Assembly (NCBI GenBank): GCA_037145635.1
Contig: JBBCXB010000001.1
Coordinates: 1 to 64,000 of the forward strand
Origin: JAATFS01 sp037145635
GTDB lineage: Bacteria; Pseudomonadota; Gammaproteobacteria; Xanthomonadales; Xanthomonadaceae
Length of the DNA: 64,000 nucleotides
Direction: 5' to 3'
Shown here: piece after piece, positions 26,216 to 36,829 of the stretch
How positions within the stretch are numbered: position 1 is the stretch's first letter
Layout of the letters: each line of letters begins with the position of its first letter
The notes under the pieces: generated by a model
The model's input: the letters and a program-made list of their open reading frames with translations, nothing else
Told to the model about the DNA's origin: nothing
Databases searched by the model: none
Translations under genes and position numbers: made by a program

Positions 26216-27385
26216 TTAGAACTGGACCTGCGCGCGCATCTCGAACACGTGCGGGGTCACGTGCACCCCGTTGTGGGAGGCGTCCACCCAGCTGTAGTTG
26301 GCGGCCAGCTTGAAGTGGCTGGTGAGGTACCAGTTGGCGCCCACGGTGGTGTCGTGCTGGCGACCGCCGGTGACCAGGTTGTCGTCCAGGTCCAGCCGGC
26401 TGTAGCGCGCCACCAGTTCCACCGCGCCGTAGTCGTGCGCCGGCTTGACGTTGCCCGGCGCGCCGGCCGCATAGGTGCGCGACTCGCCGGTCGCCACCCA
26501 GCTGCCGTAGATGTACTGGCCCTGGGCGATGTAGTGCGGCAGGCCGTTGTCGCGGGCGACCTCGGCGCGCAGCGTCTCGCCCTGCACCGAGAACGGCCCC
26601 TTGATCCAGACCGCCTCCAGGCCGGCGCGGGTCACGTGGTCGACGTCGACGATGGTGCCGGTGTCGATCAGGCGCACATCGGTGAGGCCGGCCTCCGGCC
26701 GCGCACGCAGGCGCACGCGCGGGCCGAACGACACGCCGAGGCCGTTGGAGTAGCCGCGGGGGTTCTCGACCGAGCCGGAGATGCCCAGGTGCAGGACGTC
26801 GCCCTCGGCCTTGACCGGGGTCCAGACCGCATGCAGCGCCTGGGTGGTGCCGGGGTTGTCGCCCTGCAGGTCCTTGCCGCCGTAGGCGCCGGCCTGCAGC
26901 AGGTAGCGGGGGCGCTCGAGGGTCCACTCGGCACCGGTCCGGCGGCCCTGGAAGATCGCCTGGATCGGCAGGCCGAGTTCCATCAGCGAGCTCGCGCGCG
27001 AGCTCTGCACGCCTTCCAGGCCCACCGGCACCTTGATGTAGCCCAGGCGCACGCGGCCGTAGTCCTGGCCGAACAGGGCCTTGGTCTCGAAGCGGAAGAA
27101 CACGTCGAGCCAGAGCTTGGACTCGAAGTCGAAGTACACCATGGCGTCGTAGACGCCCTTCTTCTTGACCGTCAGGCCGAATTCCTTGCGGCGGAAGTCG
27201 TCCCGGTCCTCGAGGCGGTCGTCGCCGGAGAACTGGTTGAGGTCGAAGGCGAAGTTGCCGGTGAGCGCAGCCTCGGTACCGTCGCCGAAGGTGTACTTGG
27301 TCGGCCAGTTCTCGATGTCGGCGGCGCTGGCGGCGAGCGGGGCGGCGGCCAGGCACAGAGCGGTGAAGAGCAGGGTATGGCGCAT
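26216..27385 (-). CDS. OprO/OprP-type outer-membrane porin (dctA locus)
   Basis: A 389-residue barrel porin of the OprO/OprP family, the second in the window. The signal peptide ends LAASAAD (about residue 22). The family pattern FRRKEFGLTVKKKGVYDAMVYFDFESK and GYIKVPVGLEGVQSSR is clear, and the protein ends in FEMRAQVQF. It diverges from dctA over a 328-base spacer and probably heads a transcript with the hybrid kinase gene. By position it is a candidate outer-membrane path for C4-dicarboxylates. Sequence similarity to the porin at 15819 is limited to the family pattern; they are not a recent duplication. Confidence 0.88.
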   Translation of the reverse strand: MRHTLLFTALCLAAAPLAASAADIENWPTKYTFGDGTEAALTGNFAFDLNQFSGDDRLEDRDDFRRKEFGLTVKKKGVYDAMVYFDFESKLWLDVFFRFETKALFGQDYGRVRLGYIKVPVGLEGVQSSRASSLMELGLPIQAIFQGRRTGAEWTLERPRYLLQAGAYGGKDLQGDNPGTTQALHAVWTPVKAEGDVLHLGISGSVENPRGYSNGLGVSFGPRVRLRARPEAGLTDVRLIDTGTIVDVDHVTRAGLEAVWIKGPFSVQGETLRAEVARDNGLPHYIAQGQYIYGSWVATGESRTYAAGAPGNVKPAHDYGAVELVARYSRLDLDDNLVTGGRQHDTTVGANWYLTSHFKLAANYSWVDASHNGVHVTPHVFEMRAQVQF

Positions 27386-27713
27386 GGTGTCGGTCTACGT
27401 GGTTAGGGAAAGTGACGCGCCGGCACTCGTCATACGTCCAGGCAAGGCTCGCGCGGGTGGTACACCGTCCTGTCGCCGGTCCCGGGGGAACGGCGCATGG
27501 GCGTCTCCGGACGTGAGGGTCCGCCCGCCTGCAGATAGCGGCCGTTCCCGGAGCGACTGAAGTCTACGACCTTGAATACTCGCAAACTCCCCGAGTACGA
27601 CCAATGGGTTACGTAGTACCAATAGGTTATCTGCTGATCCCCGGGGCTGTGCGCAGAATGCGACCCTACGCCGCACCCGGACCGGGCGCGGCCCAGCCTA
27701 CCGGAGCCCTTGC
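27386..27713. promoter_or_regulatory. Divergent porin/dctA promoter region
   Basis: No gene is seen in this 328-base spacer between the divergent porin and dctA. It is markedly more AT-rich near 27560-27640 than its surroundings. It carries the direct repeat described at 27596-27629. The dctA start has no clear -35/-10 pair that I can assign. Confidence 0.55.
27596..27629 (+). promoter_or_regulatory. Direct repeat, candidate dctA operator
   Basis: TACGACCAATGGGTTA (27596-27611) and TAGTACCAATAGGTTA (27614-27629) match at 13 of 16 positions, and the start-to-start distance is 18 bp. Each copy contains an ACC-N4-GGT dyad. The site lies 85-118 bases upstream of the dctA ATG. The LuxR-type regulator at 20479 is a candidate binder. 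Confidence 0.5.
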
Positions 27714-29075
27714 ATGCACATCAGCACGACCGACCGCCCCCAGGCGGCCCCTGTGCCCTTCTACCGGCAGCTCTACTTCCAGGTGGTCGTGGCGATCGTC
27801 CTGGGCGCGCTGCTGGGCCACTTCGAGCCGGCCTTCGCCGAGAGCCTGAAGCCGCTGGGTGACGCCTTCATCAAGCTGGTGAAGATGATCATCGCCCCGG
27901 TCATCTTCCTGACCATCGTCACCGGCATCGCCGGCATGACCCACCTGCGCAGCGTCGGGCGGGTGTTCGCCAAGGCGATGGTGTACTTCCTGTTCTTCTC
28001 CACCCTGGCGCTGATCGTGGGCATGATCGTCGCGCACGTGGTGCAGCCCGGCGCCGGCATGAACATCAACCCGGCCGACCTGGACCAGGCCGCGGTGCAC
28101 AGCTACGTGGAGAAGTCGCACGAGCTGACCCTGACCGGCTTCCTGATGGACATCATCCCGGCGACCCTGGTCAGCGCCTTCGTCGACGGCAACATCCTGC
28201 AGGTGCTGTTCGTGGCGGTGCTGTTCGGCATCGCGCTGGCCCTGACGGGCGAGCGCGGCCGCCCGGTGCTGACCTTCCTGGAGGCGCTGACCGCGCCGGT
28301 GTTCCGGCTGGTGCACATCCTGATGCGGGCGGCCCCGATCGGCGCGTTCGGCGCGATCGCCTTCACCATCGGCAAGTACGGCCTGGAATCGCTGGTCAAC
28401 CTGGCCTGGCTGGTGGGTTCGTTTTACGTGACCTCGCTGCTGTTCGTGCTGGTGATCCTGGGCGTGGTCTGCCGCCTGTGCGGGTTCTCGGTGCTGAAGC
28501 TGATCCGCTACCTGAAAGCCGAGCTGCTGCTGGTGCTGGGCACCTCGTCGTCGGAGTCGGCGCTGCCGTCGCTGATGGAGAAGATGGAGAAGGCCGGCTG
28601 CAAGAAGTCGGTGGTGGGCCTGGTGGTCCCGACCGGCTACTCGTTCAACCTGGATGGCACCAACATCTACATGACCCTGGCCGCGCTGTTCATCGCCCAG
28701 GCCACCAACGTCGACCTGACCCTGGGCCAGCAGATCACCCTGCTGGCGGTGGCGATGCTCAGCTCCAAGGGCGCGGCCGGCGTGACCGGCGCCGGCTTCA
28801 TCACCCTGGCGGCGACGCTGTCGGTGGTGCCGGACGTGCCGGTGGCCGGCATGGCGCTGATCCTGGGCGTGGACCGCTTCATGAGCGAGTGCCGCTCGCT
28901 GACCAACTTCATCGGCAACGCGGTGGCCACCGTGGTGGTGTCGCGCTGGGAGGACGCGCTGGACCGCGACCAGCTCAAGCTGGCGCTCGACGGCGGTGGC
29001 GACACCCTGGTCGACGTGCCCGGCACGCCCGCGCTGGCCGGCGGGATTCCGGTCGACGACAAGCGGTCGATCTGA
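27714..29075 (+). CDS. dctA: C4-dicarboxylate transporter DctA
   Basis: A 453-residue inner-membrane symporter of the DAACS family for succinate, fumarate and malate. Diagnostic segments are IIAPVIFLTIVTGIAGM near residue 60, the serine-rich re-entrant loop LGTSSSESALPSLM near 277, and GYSFNLDGTNIYMTLAALFIAQ near 307. Eight membrane helices and two re-entrant hairpins are expected. The gene diverges from a porin and a DctB-like hybrid kinase and is followed by a stem-loop terminator, so it is transcribed alone. Two direct repeats in its promoter region may be its operator. Confidence 0.95.
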   Translation: MHISTTDRPQAAPVPFYRQLYFQVVVAIVLGALLGHFEPAFAESLKPLGDAFIKLVKMIIAPVIFLTIVTGIAGMTHLRSVGRVFAKAMVYFLFFSTLALIVGMIVAHVVQPGAGMNINPADLDQAAVHSYVEKSHELTLTGFLMDIIPATLVSAFVDGNILQVLFVAVLFGIALALTGERGRPVLTFLEALTAPVFRLVHILMRAAPIGAFGAIAFTIGKYGLESLVNLAWLVGSFYVTSLLFVLVILGVVCRLCGFSVLKLIRYLKAELLLVLGTSSSESALPSLMEKMEKAGCKKSVVGLVVPTGYSFNLDGTNIYMTLAALFIAQATNVDLTLGQQITLLAVAMLSSKGAAGVTGAGFITLAATLSVVPDVPVAGMALILGVDRFMSECRSLTNFIGNAVATVVVSRWEDALDRDQLKLALDGGGDTLVDVPGTPALAGGIPVDDKRSI

Positions 29076-29083
29076 TCGAGACG

Positions 29084-29107
29084 ACGACGGCCCTGCGGGG
29101 CCGTCGT
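29084..29107 (+). terminator. dctA terminator hairpin
   Basis: A perfect 10-bp stem, ACGACGGCCC (29084-29093) and GGGCCGTCGT (29098-29107), encloses a TGCG loop nine bases past the dctA stop codon. The following TCCTTGC is a weak T-tract. Confidence 0.7.
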
Positions 29108-29193
29108 TCCTTGCGGCGCCCGCGCGGCCTCCGCCCGGGCACGCTGCCACGGCAGCGCCCGGGCGGGCCGCCGCCACACCACGCGGAGCGGGC

Positions 29194-30174
29194 ATGAAGA
29201 TCGACAGCGCGGGCGGCCGGGGACACAGGGGGTGGGCGTTGATGCTGGCCCTCGGCAGCTTCGCCGCGCAGGCCGCGTCGGTGGAGACCGTGCCGCTGTG
29301 GCCGGCGGGGCACTGGCCGCAGACGGTGCACGGGCCCGAGCAGACCGGCACCCGGGGCAGCGCCCGCGGTGCGGTGTCCAACATCGGCCAGGCGCGGATG
29401 GAGATCTTCCGGCCCGACCATCCCGACGGCACCGCGGCGGTGATCTACGGCGGCGGCGGTTACTTCCGCATCCAGATCGGTGGCGCGGCGCGCCCGGCCG
29501 CGCAGTGGCTGCAATCGCAAGGGGTCACCGCGGCGGTGGTGTACTACCGGCTGCCCGGCGACGGCTGGAGCGCGGTGTCGCCGTTCCAGGACGGCCAGCG
29601 CGCGCTGCGCCTGCTGCGCGCCCGGGCGCCCGCGCTCGGCGTCGATCCGCAGCGTATCGGCGTGATCGGGTTCTCGGCCGGCGGAAATCTGGCCGGCGTG
29701 ATCGGGACCCGTTTCGACACCGAGTTCTATCCCGCGGTGGACGCGGCCGACCGGCTGCCGGCGCGGCCGGACTTCCTGGCGATGATCTATCCGGTGGTGT
29801 CGCTGCAGCCGCCGCTGGACGCCACCCGCTCGCGGCGCGAACTCGCCGGCCAGCCCGATGCGGCGCAGGCGTATTCGGTGGAAAAGCACGTGCGCAAGGA
29901 CATGCCGCCGGTGTTCCTGGTGCAGGCGGTGGACGACCCCACCGTCGACGTCGGCCACAGCCTGGCGATGTACCAGGCCACCCATGCGATCGGCGTGCCG
30001 GTGGAACTGCACCTGTTCGAGCAGGGCGGCCACAGCTTCGGGCTGGGCCGGCCCGGCACGCTGGTGGCGCAGTGGCCGGGGCTGTTCGCGCAGTGGGCGC
30101 GCAGCCACGGCCTGATGGGCGCAGCGCCGGCGGCCGGCACCGCCGCGCCGGCCGCCGGAGCCGGCAATGAGTGA
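29194..30174 (+). CDS. Exported alpha/beta hydrolase (acetyl-xylan-esterase-like)
   Basis: A 326-residue secreted alpha/beta-hydrolase with a signal peptide ending near AAQAAS. The oxyanion region IYGGGGYFRI precedes the nucleophile elbow GFSAGGNLAG with S161; the acid is the Asp of QAVDDPTVDVGHS and the base the His of EQGGHSFGLG. This set is typical of BD-FAE/Axe-type carbohydrate esterases and lipase-like paralogues. The ATG at 29194 has GGAG five bases upstream; in-frame frames extending back to 28996 overlap dctA and lack a start context. The C-terminus is a low-complexity Ala/Gly tail. The substrate is uncertain. Confidence 0.85.
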   Translation: MKIDSAGGRGHRGWALMLALGSFAAQAASVETVPLWPAGHWPQTVHGPEQTGTRGSARGAVSNIGQARMEIFRPDHPDGTAAVIYGGGGYFRIQIGGAARPAAQWLQSQGVTAAVVYYRLPGDGWSAVSPFQDGQRALRLLRARAPALGVDPQRIGVIGFSAGGNLAGVIGTRFDTEFYPAVDAADRLPARPDFLAMIYPVVSLQPPLDATRSRRELAGQPDAAQAYSVEKHVRKDMPPVFLVQAVDDPTVDVGHSLAMYQATHAIGVPVELHLFEQGGHSFGLGRPGTLVAQWPGLFAQWARSHGLMGAAPAAGTAAPAAGAGNE

Positions 30175-30345
30175 CCCCGCCGTGCGCGTGTCCGCTGCGT
30201 GCCCGACCCGGTCGCGGCCGCGTGCGTGGCCCGCCGCCGCGCGCGTCATCGCCCCCGCGGCGGTGCCCGACTGAGCTTCTGAACCCCGCCTTCCCGCCAG
30301 GCCCGCGCAGCGCGGCCGCCCGGGCAGGGCTTCGTCACGGAGGAG

Positions 30346-30351
30346 TAGAAT
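30346..30351 (+). promoter_or_regulatory. -10 box of the maeB promoter
   Basis: TAGAAT lies 44 bases before the maeB ATG. The same hexamer serves other genes in the window. The rest of the 221-base gap 30175-30395 shows no other feature. Confidence 0.4.
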
Positions 30352-30395
30352 CCGTGTTTCCCGCGCGCATCTGTCAAGAGTCCAAGTCTCCCGCA

Positions 30396-32690
<2,295 letters not shown>

Positions 32691-32716
32691 TCGCCGCGCC
32701 CGCGTGCATGCCGCGA

Positions 32717-32745
32717 CGAAGGGCCCGGGAATGCCGGGCCCTTCG
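32717..32745. terminator. maeB / BSP bidirectional terminator
   Basis: A perfect 12-bp stem, CGAAGGGCCCGG (32717-32728) and its complement (32734-32745), with a GAATG loop, lies between the convergent maeB and metallopeptidase genes. No long T-run follows on either strand. Confidence 0.7.
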
Positions 32746-32768
32746 CGTAGGGCCGCAGGCTGCGGGTC

Positions 32769-33476
32769 TCAGGGTCCGGCGGCGGTACCGCCGCGCGCCT
32801 GCACATACTGCCGCCAGAGCGTGGCCACGTCGTGGCCGCTGCGGGCGGTCCACAGCGCCGGGGTGTAGGCGCCGCGCCGCAGCGCCCGGTCCAGGGCCTG
32901 CACCAGGCCCGGGTGGCGCGCCTCGCTCCACTTCAGGAACGCGCCGCTGACCCGGTAACCGGTGTCGTAGTGCTGGCCGGGCCGGATCGCGGTCGGCAGC
33001 GCCCAGCCGGCGGCGGCGTTGTCGAGGCCGTAGCGGTCGCGCGCATAGTCGGCGATGCCTTCCACCAGCCACGCCGGTGCCCGGTCGTTGCCGTAGTCCA
33101 GATAGCCCTGGACGATGTGCATCGCCTCGTGGGTGACCAGGTCGGTATCGTCCGGATGCTTGACCAGCCAGGCCGGGTTGATCGTCATCTTCGCCCGGTC
33201 GTCGCTGTCGACGTAGGCGATCCCGTCGTAGCCGGGATCGATGGTGATCAGCGCCCGGGCCGGCGCGCGCGGGTTGAAGTCGCGGCGCTCCTCGGCGTAG
33301 GCGTGGAAGAAGGTGCGGAGGATGCGCTCGCGCAGGGGGGCGTCCAGCGCGTCGCCGGCATCGCGGTAGGTGAGGGCGACGCCGTCCTGGTCGCGGTGGA
33401 TTTCGGTGGCGCCGGCGAGGCCGGCGAGCGGGGCGGCCGCGAACACGGCGGCGCAGAGCAGGGGGCGAGGCGGCAT
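32769..33476 (-). CDS. Basic secretory protein-type metallopeptidase
   Basis: A 235-residue exported protein of the basic secretory protein (BSP) peptidase family. The signal peptide ends near LAGATE (about 24). The zinc motif is H116-E117-A-M-H120 in VTHEAMHIVQGYLDYG, followed by APAWLVEGIADYARDRYG, in which the Glu/Asp is the likely third ligand; both are characteristic. The ATG at 33476 shares one base with the GH92 stop (TGATG), so translation is coupled. It is the last gene of lacI-type regulator - GH92 - BSP. A role in degrading glycoprotein together with the mannosidase is inferred from the operon. Confidence 0.85.
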   Translation of the reverse strand: MPPRPLLCAAVFAAAPLAGLAGATEIHRDQDGVALTYRDAGDALDAPLRERILRTFFHAYAEERRDFNPRAPARALITIDPGYDGIAYVDSDDRAKMTINPAWLVKHPDDTDLVTHEAMHIVQGYLDYGNDRAPAWLVEGIADYARDRYGLDNAAAGWALPTAIRPGQHYDTGYRVSGAFLKWSEARHPGLVQALDRALRRGAYTPALWTARSGHDVATLWRQYVQARGGTAAGP

Positions 33477-36400
33477 CACGACTCCCGGGCGGGAACGGGC
33501 ACGGCGGGGGCGAGCAGTTCCACCTCGGCCAGCTGCAGCCGCGCGGGCGCGCTGAAGCGCAGCCGGTACTGGTCGTAGTCGCCCGGGCTGGCGATGCGGA
33601 ACGGGCGCAGCTGCCGCTGCCAGCGGAAGTCCTCGCCGCTGCGCGTGTCCAGCGTCTGCCAGGCGCCGTCGCCGCGCCGCGCCTGCAGCGTCCAGGCGGC
33701 GCCCGCGACTGGCCGCTCGCCGCTGGTGAGCGTGTAGAACACCGGCTGCCGGGCACCGGGCAGCGTGATGTCCACGCCAGGGGCGTCGCCGCCGAGCGCC
33801 AGCGCGGTGGTGGCGTCGTCGTCGCGCAGGGCGGCGACGTCGCCGCCGTCGCGCAGCACGACGGTGGAGCGCGCGTCGATCAGGTCGGCGAACGGCTGCG
33901 GCGCCTGCCCGGCGGGGGTCAGCGACGGCGGCGCGTCCTCGGGACGGCTGCCCCAGCGGGAGGGCTGCGGCCCCATCACGAATTCCAGGGTCGCGCCCTG
34001 CGCGAGCCGCGCATGCGGGATCCAGGTGCGGGTCCAGGGCTGGCCGTCGACCTTGAGCGACTGCACGTAGACGTTCTCGCGCGAGTTGTTGCGCGCGCGC
34101 ACCACCAGCCGCTTGCCGCCCGGCAGCGTCAGCGTGGATTCGGCGAACAGCGGCGAGCCGATCACCCAGTCCGGCGAACCCATGCGCAGCGGATACAGGC
34201 CCAGGGACGCCAGCACGTACCAGGCCGACATCTCGCCGTTGTCCTCGTCGCCCGGATAGCCCTGGCCGATCTCGCTGCCCAGGTACAGGCGCGACAGGAT
34301 CTGGCGGGTCAGCGCCTGGGTCTTCCACGGCTGCCCGGCGTACAGGTACATCCAGGCGATATGGTGCGAGGGCTGGTTGCTGTGCGCGTACATGCCCATG
34401 CGCACGTCGCGGGCCTCGGTCATCTCGTGGATGGTGCCGCCGTAGGAGCCGGACAACGCCTCGCTGGCGGTCTCCGGGGTGGCGAAGAAGGCGTCGAGCT
34501 TGGCGGCGAGCGCCGCGCGCCCGCCGTACAGCGCGGCCAGACCGTTGCCGTCGTGCACGGCGGTGAAGGCGAAGGTCCAGCCGTTGGACTCGGTGTAGTC
34601 GTGGCCCCAGACGCGCGGGTCGTACGCAGCGGCCGGCAGGCGCCAGCTTCCGTCGCGGTTCCGGCCCTGGAAGAAGCCGGCCTCGCGGTCGAACAGGTGG
34701 ACGTAGTCCGCGGCGCGATGGCCGAAGTACTCGGCCTCCTCGGCGTAGCGCCGGCGCTGCCGCGCATCGCCGTCCTGCCGCGACAGCCGCTGCGCCATCG
34801 CCGCGATGCCGAAGTCGTTGAGCGCGCCTTCCAGGGTCCACGACAGACCCTCCTGGGTGCCGGTGTCGGCGTAGCCGCGGTACATCGAGGTCGCCATGCC
34901 CTTGCGGCCCACGTGGCGGTCCGGCGGCACCACGGTCGCGTTCTTCAGCGCCGCCTCGTAGGCCAGCGGCACGTCGAAGCCGTCGATGCCCTTGAGCCAG
35001 GCATCGGCGAAGGCCACGTCCGAACTGGTGCCGACCATCAGGTCGGCGTAGCCGGGCGAGGACCAGCGCGCCACCCAGCCGCCGGCGCGGTACTGCTCGA
35101 GGAAGCCGTCGATCAGGTCGCCGGCGCTGTCCGGGGCCAGCAGCGTGTACGCCGGCCACGCGGTGCGGAAGGTGTCCCACAGGCCGTTGTTGACGTAGAT
35201 CCGGCCGTCGCGCACCGGCGCGAAGCTGCGCACCGCGCTGCCGTCGGCGTTGTCGTCGGCGCCGCTGTTCTGGCTGGCGTAGCGCCAGTCCGGCGCGGCG
35301 GCGGTGCCGGCGTTCTCCGCGCCAGAGTTCGGATACAGGAACAGCCGGTAGAGGTTGGAGTACAGGGTGATGCGCTGGTCCTCGCTGGCGCCGTCCACCT
35401 GCAGCCGGCCGAGCAGCGCGTCCCACTGCGCCTGTGCGCGCGCGGCCACGCGGGCGACCGTGTCGTCCGCCTGCAGCTCCAGCGCCAGGTTGTGGCGGGC
35501 CTGCTCCAGCGAGATCAGCGAGGTGGCGATGCGCATGCCGACCTTGCGCGTGCCGGGGGCGAACTTGACGTAGCCGGTCGGGCGGCCGGTCTCGATCCGG
35601 CCGCTGCGCTGCCAGGGCGCGTCGAAGCTCGCGTAGACGAACATGCGGGTGGCGCCGGTGGACAGGCCGCTGCGCACGTCGGTGTAGCCGGACAGGGTCT
35701 GCGTCGCCGCGTCCAGGGTCAGGCCGCCGCGCGCGTCGACGTTGTCGAACAGCAGGTTGGCATCGCCTTCCGCCGGGAACTCGAACTCGAACAGCGCGGC
35801 ATGGTCGGTTGGCGCCAACGCCGCGGCGATGCCGTTGTCGAAGCGCACGCGGTACTGGTGCGGGCGCGCGAGCTCGGCCGCGTGAGAGAACGCCAGCGCG
35901 CGCTTGCGTCGGTCGGCCTCCGGCACGCCGTGGTCCAGCGACGGCAGCACCTGGAAGGTCTGGCGGTCGCCCATCCACGGGCTCGGCTCGTGGCTCAGCG
36001 ACAGCGCCTGCAGGCGCGGCCGGTTGGCCGAGTCGTTGTGCTCGTTCCAGCGGTACAGCCAGCCGAGGGTGCCGGCATCGGTGGCCGGGGTCCAGAAGTT
36101 GAAGCCGTGCGGCACCGCGGTGGCCGGGAAGTTGTTGCCGCGCGAGAAGGTGCCGTTGGCCTGCGAGCCGCGCGTGGTCAGCACCCAGTCGGTCGGCGCG
36201 GAGCGCGACGGCAGCGGCGCGTCGACCAGCGCGACATCGTCGATCCAGCCCTGCACGGGCGCGCCGGACGGGGGCGCCAACTGCAACTCGATCGCCTTGA
36301 CGCGCCGCCCGCGCACGCCGTCGAGGTCGCCCAGCCGCACCGCCTTGCGCGCCCATTGCTGCGGATACAGGGTCCTGGAATCGCCCTGCGCCTCGGCGCC

Positions 36401-36829
36401 GAGCGCGACCCCCTGGTGATCGCGCGCGGCCCGCGACGACAGCCACGTGCCGTCGTCGAACACCAGGTCGAGCGAGACGTAGGTCGAGGCGACGGGGTCG
36501 CCGCCGACGATTTCCGGCAGCACCAGCCACGACAGGGTGGTGTCGCGGTCGACCACGACATCGACGTCGAACAGCGTGTGGCGGGCGGCGCCGCGGCCGG
36601 CGTAGCGCAGCGCGTGCGCACCGCTGTAGCCGGCGCCGGGCTTGGCCGCGTAGGGCGCCTGCGGGCCGGGGCCGACGGCCAGCGCCGCGGCGCGGGCCGG
36701 GGCGGGTTCGCCGGGCTCGAACGAGGTGGAGAACCCGGCGGCGGCGCCGGCGGCGGCCGGCGCGATCGCCAGGGCGATCGCCAGCGGCAGCGCGGCCAGC
36801 GGTGAGCAGGACAGCAGGAAGGGCTTCAC
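33476..36829 (-). CDS. GH92 alpha-mannosidase with flanking beta domains
   Basis: A 1117-residue secreted glycoside hydrolase of family 92, calcium-dependent exo-alpha-mannosidases that act mostly on alpha-1,2/1,3 linkages. After the signal peptide comes an N-terminal beta-sandwich extension (about 30-240) not part of the GH92 core, then the family N-domain with NNFPATAVPHGFNFWTP, and the catalytic barrel with NNGLWDTFRTAWPAYTLL, SYGGTIHEMTEA and GDEDNGEMSAWYVLASLGLYP. Residues about 960-1110 resemble a discoidin/F5-8-type domain (ATTALALGG...QLAEVELLAP). The GTG at 36829 overlaps the LacI stop (GTGA), whereas the open frame to 38200 is not coding further upstream. It probably trims mannose from host or fungal glycans imported via the TonB receptor. 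Confidence 0.92.
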   Translation of the reverse strand: MKPFLLSCSPLAALPLAIALAIAPAAAGAAAGFSTSFEPGEPAPARAAALAVGPGPQAPYAAKPGAGYSGAHALRYAGRGAARHTLFDVDVVVDRDTTLSWLVLPEIVGGDPVASTYVSLDLVFDDGTWLSSRAARDHQGVALGAEAQGDSRTLYPQQWARKAVRLGDLDGVRGRRVKAIELQLAPPSGAPVQGWIDDVALVDAPLPSRSAPTDWVLTTRGSQANGTFSRGNNFPATAVPHGFNFWTPATDAGTLGWLYRWNEHNDSANRPRLQALSLSHEPSPWMGDRQTFQVLPSLDHGVPEADRRKRALAFSHAAELARPHQYRVRFDNGIAAALAPTDHAALFEFEFPAEGDANLLFDNVDARGGLTLDAATQTLSGYTDVRSGLSTGATRMFVYASFDAPWQRSGRIETGRPTGYVKFAPGTRKVGMRIATSLISLEQARHNLALELQADDTVARVAARAQAQWDALLGRLQVDGASEDQRITLYSNLYRLFLYPNSGAENAGTAAAPDWRYASQNSGADDNADGSAVRSFAPVRDGRIYVNNGLWDTFRTAWPAYTLLAPDSAGDLIDGFLEQYRAGGWVARWSSPGYADLMVGTSSDVAFADAWLKGIDGFDVPLAYEAALKNATVVPPDRHVGRKGMATSMYRGYADTGTQEGLSWTLEGALNDFGIAAMAQRLSRQDGDARQRRRYAEEAEYFGHRAADYVHLFDREAGFFQGRNRDGSWRLPAAAYDPRVWGHDYTESNGWTFAFTAVHDGNGLAALYGGRAALAAKLDAFFATPETASEALSGSYGGTIHEMTEARDVRMGMYAHSNQPSHHIAWMYLYAGQPWKTQALTRQILSRLYLGSEIGQGYPGDEDNGEMSAWYVLASLGLYPLRMGSPDWVIGSPLFAESTLTLPGGKRLVVRARNNSRENVYVQSLKVDGQPWTRTWIPHARLAQGATLEFVMGPQPSRWGSRPEDAPPSLTPAGQAPQPFADLIDARSTVVLRDGGDVAALRDDDATTALALGGDAPGVDITLPGARQPVFYTLTSGERPVAGAAWTLQARRGDGAWQTLDTRSGEDFRWQRQLRPFRIASPGDYDQYRLRFSAPARLQLAEVELLAPAVPVPARES

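Noticed and set aside
15819..27385. Recent duplication of the two OprO/OprP porins
   Set aside because: Beyond family motifs the sequences differ throughout, including signal peptides and strand sequences.
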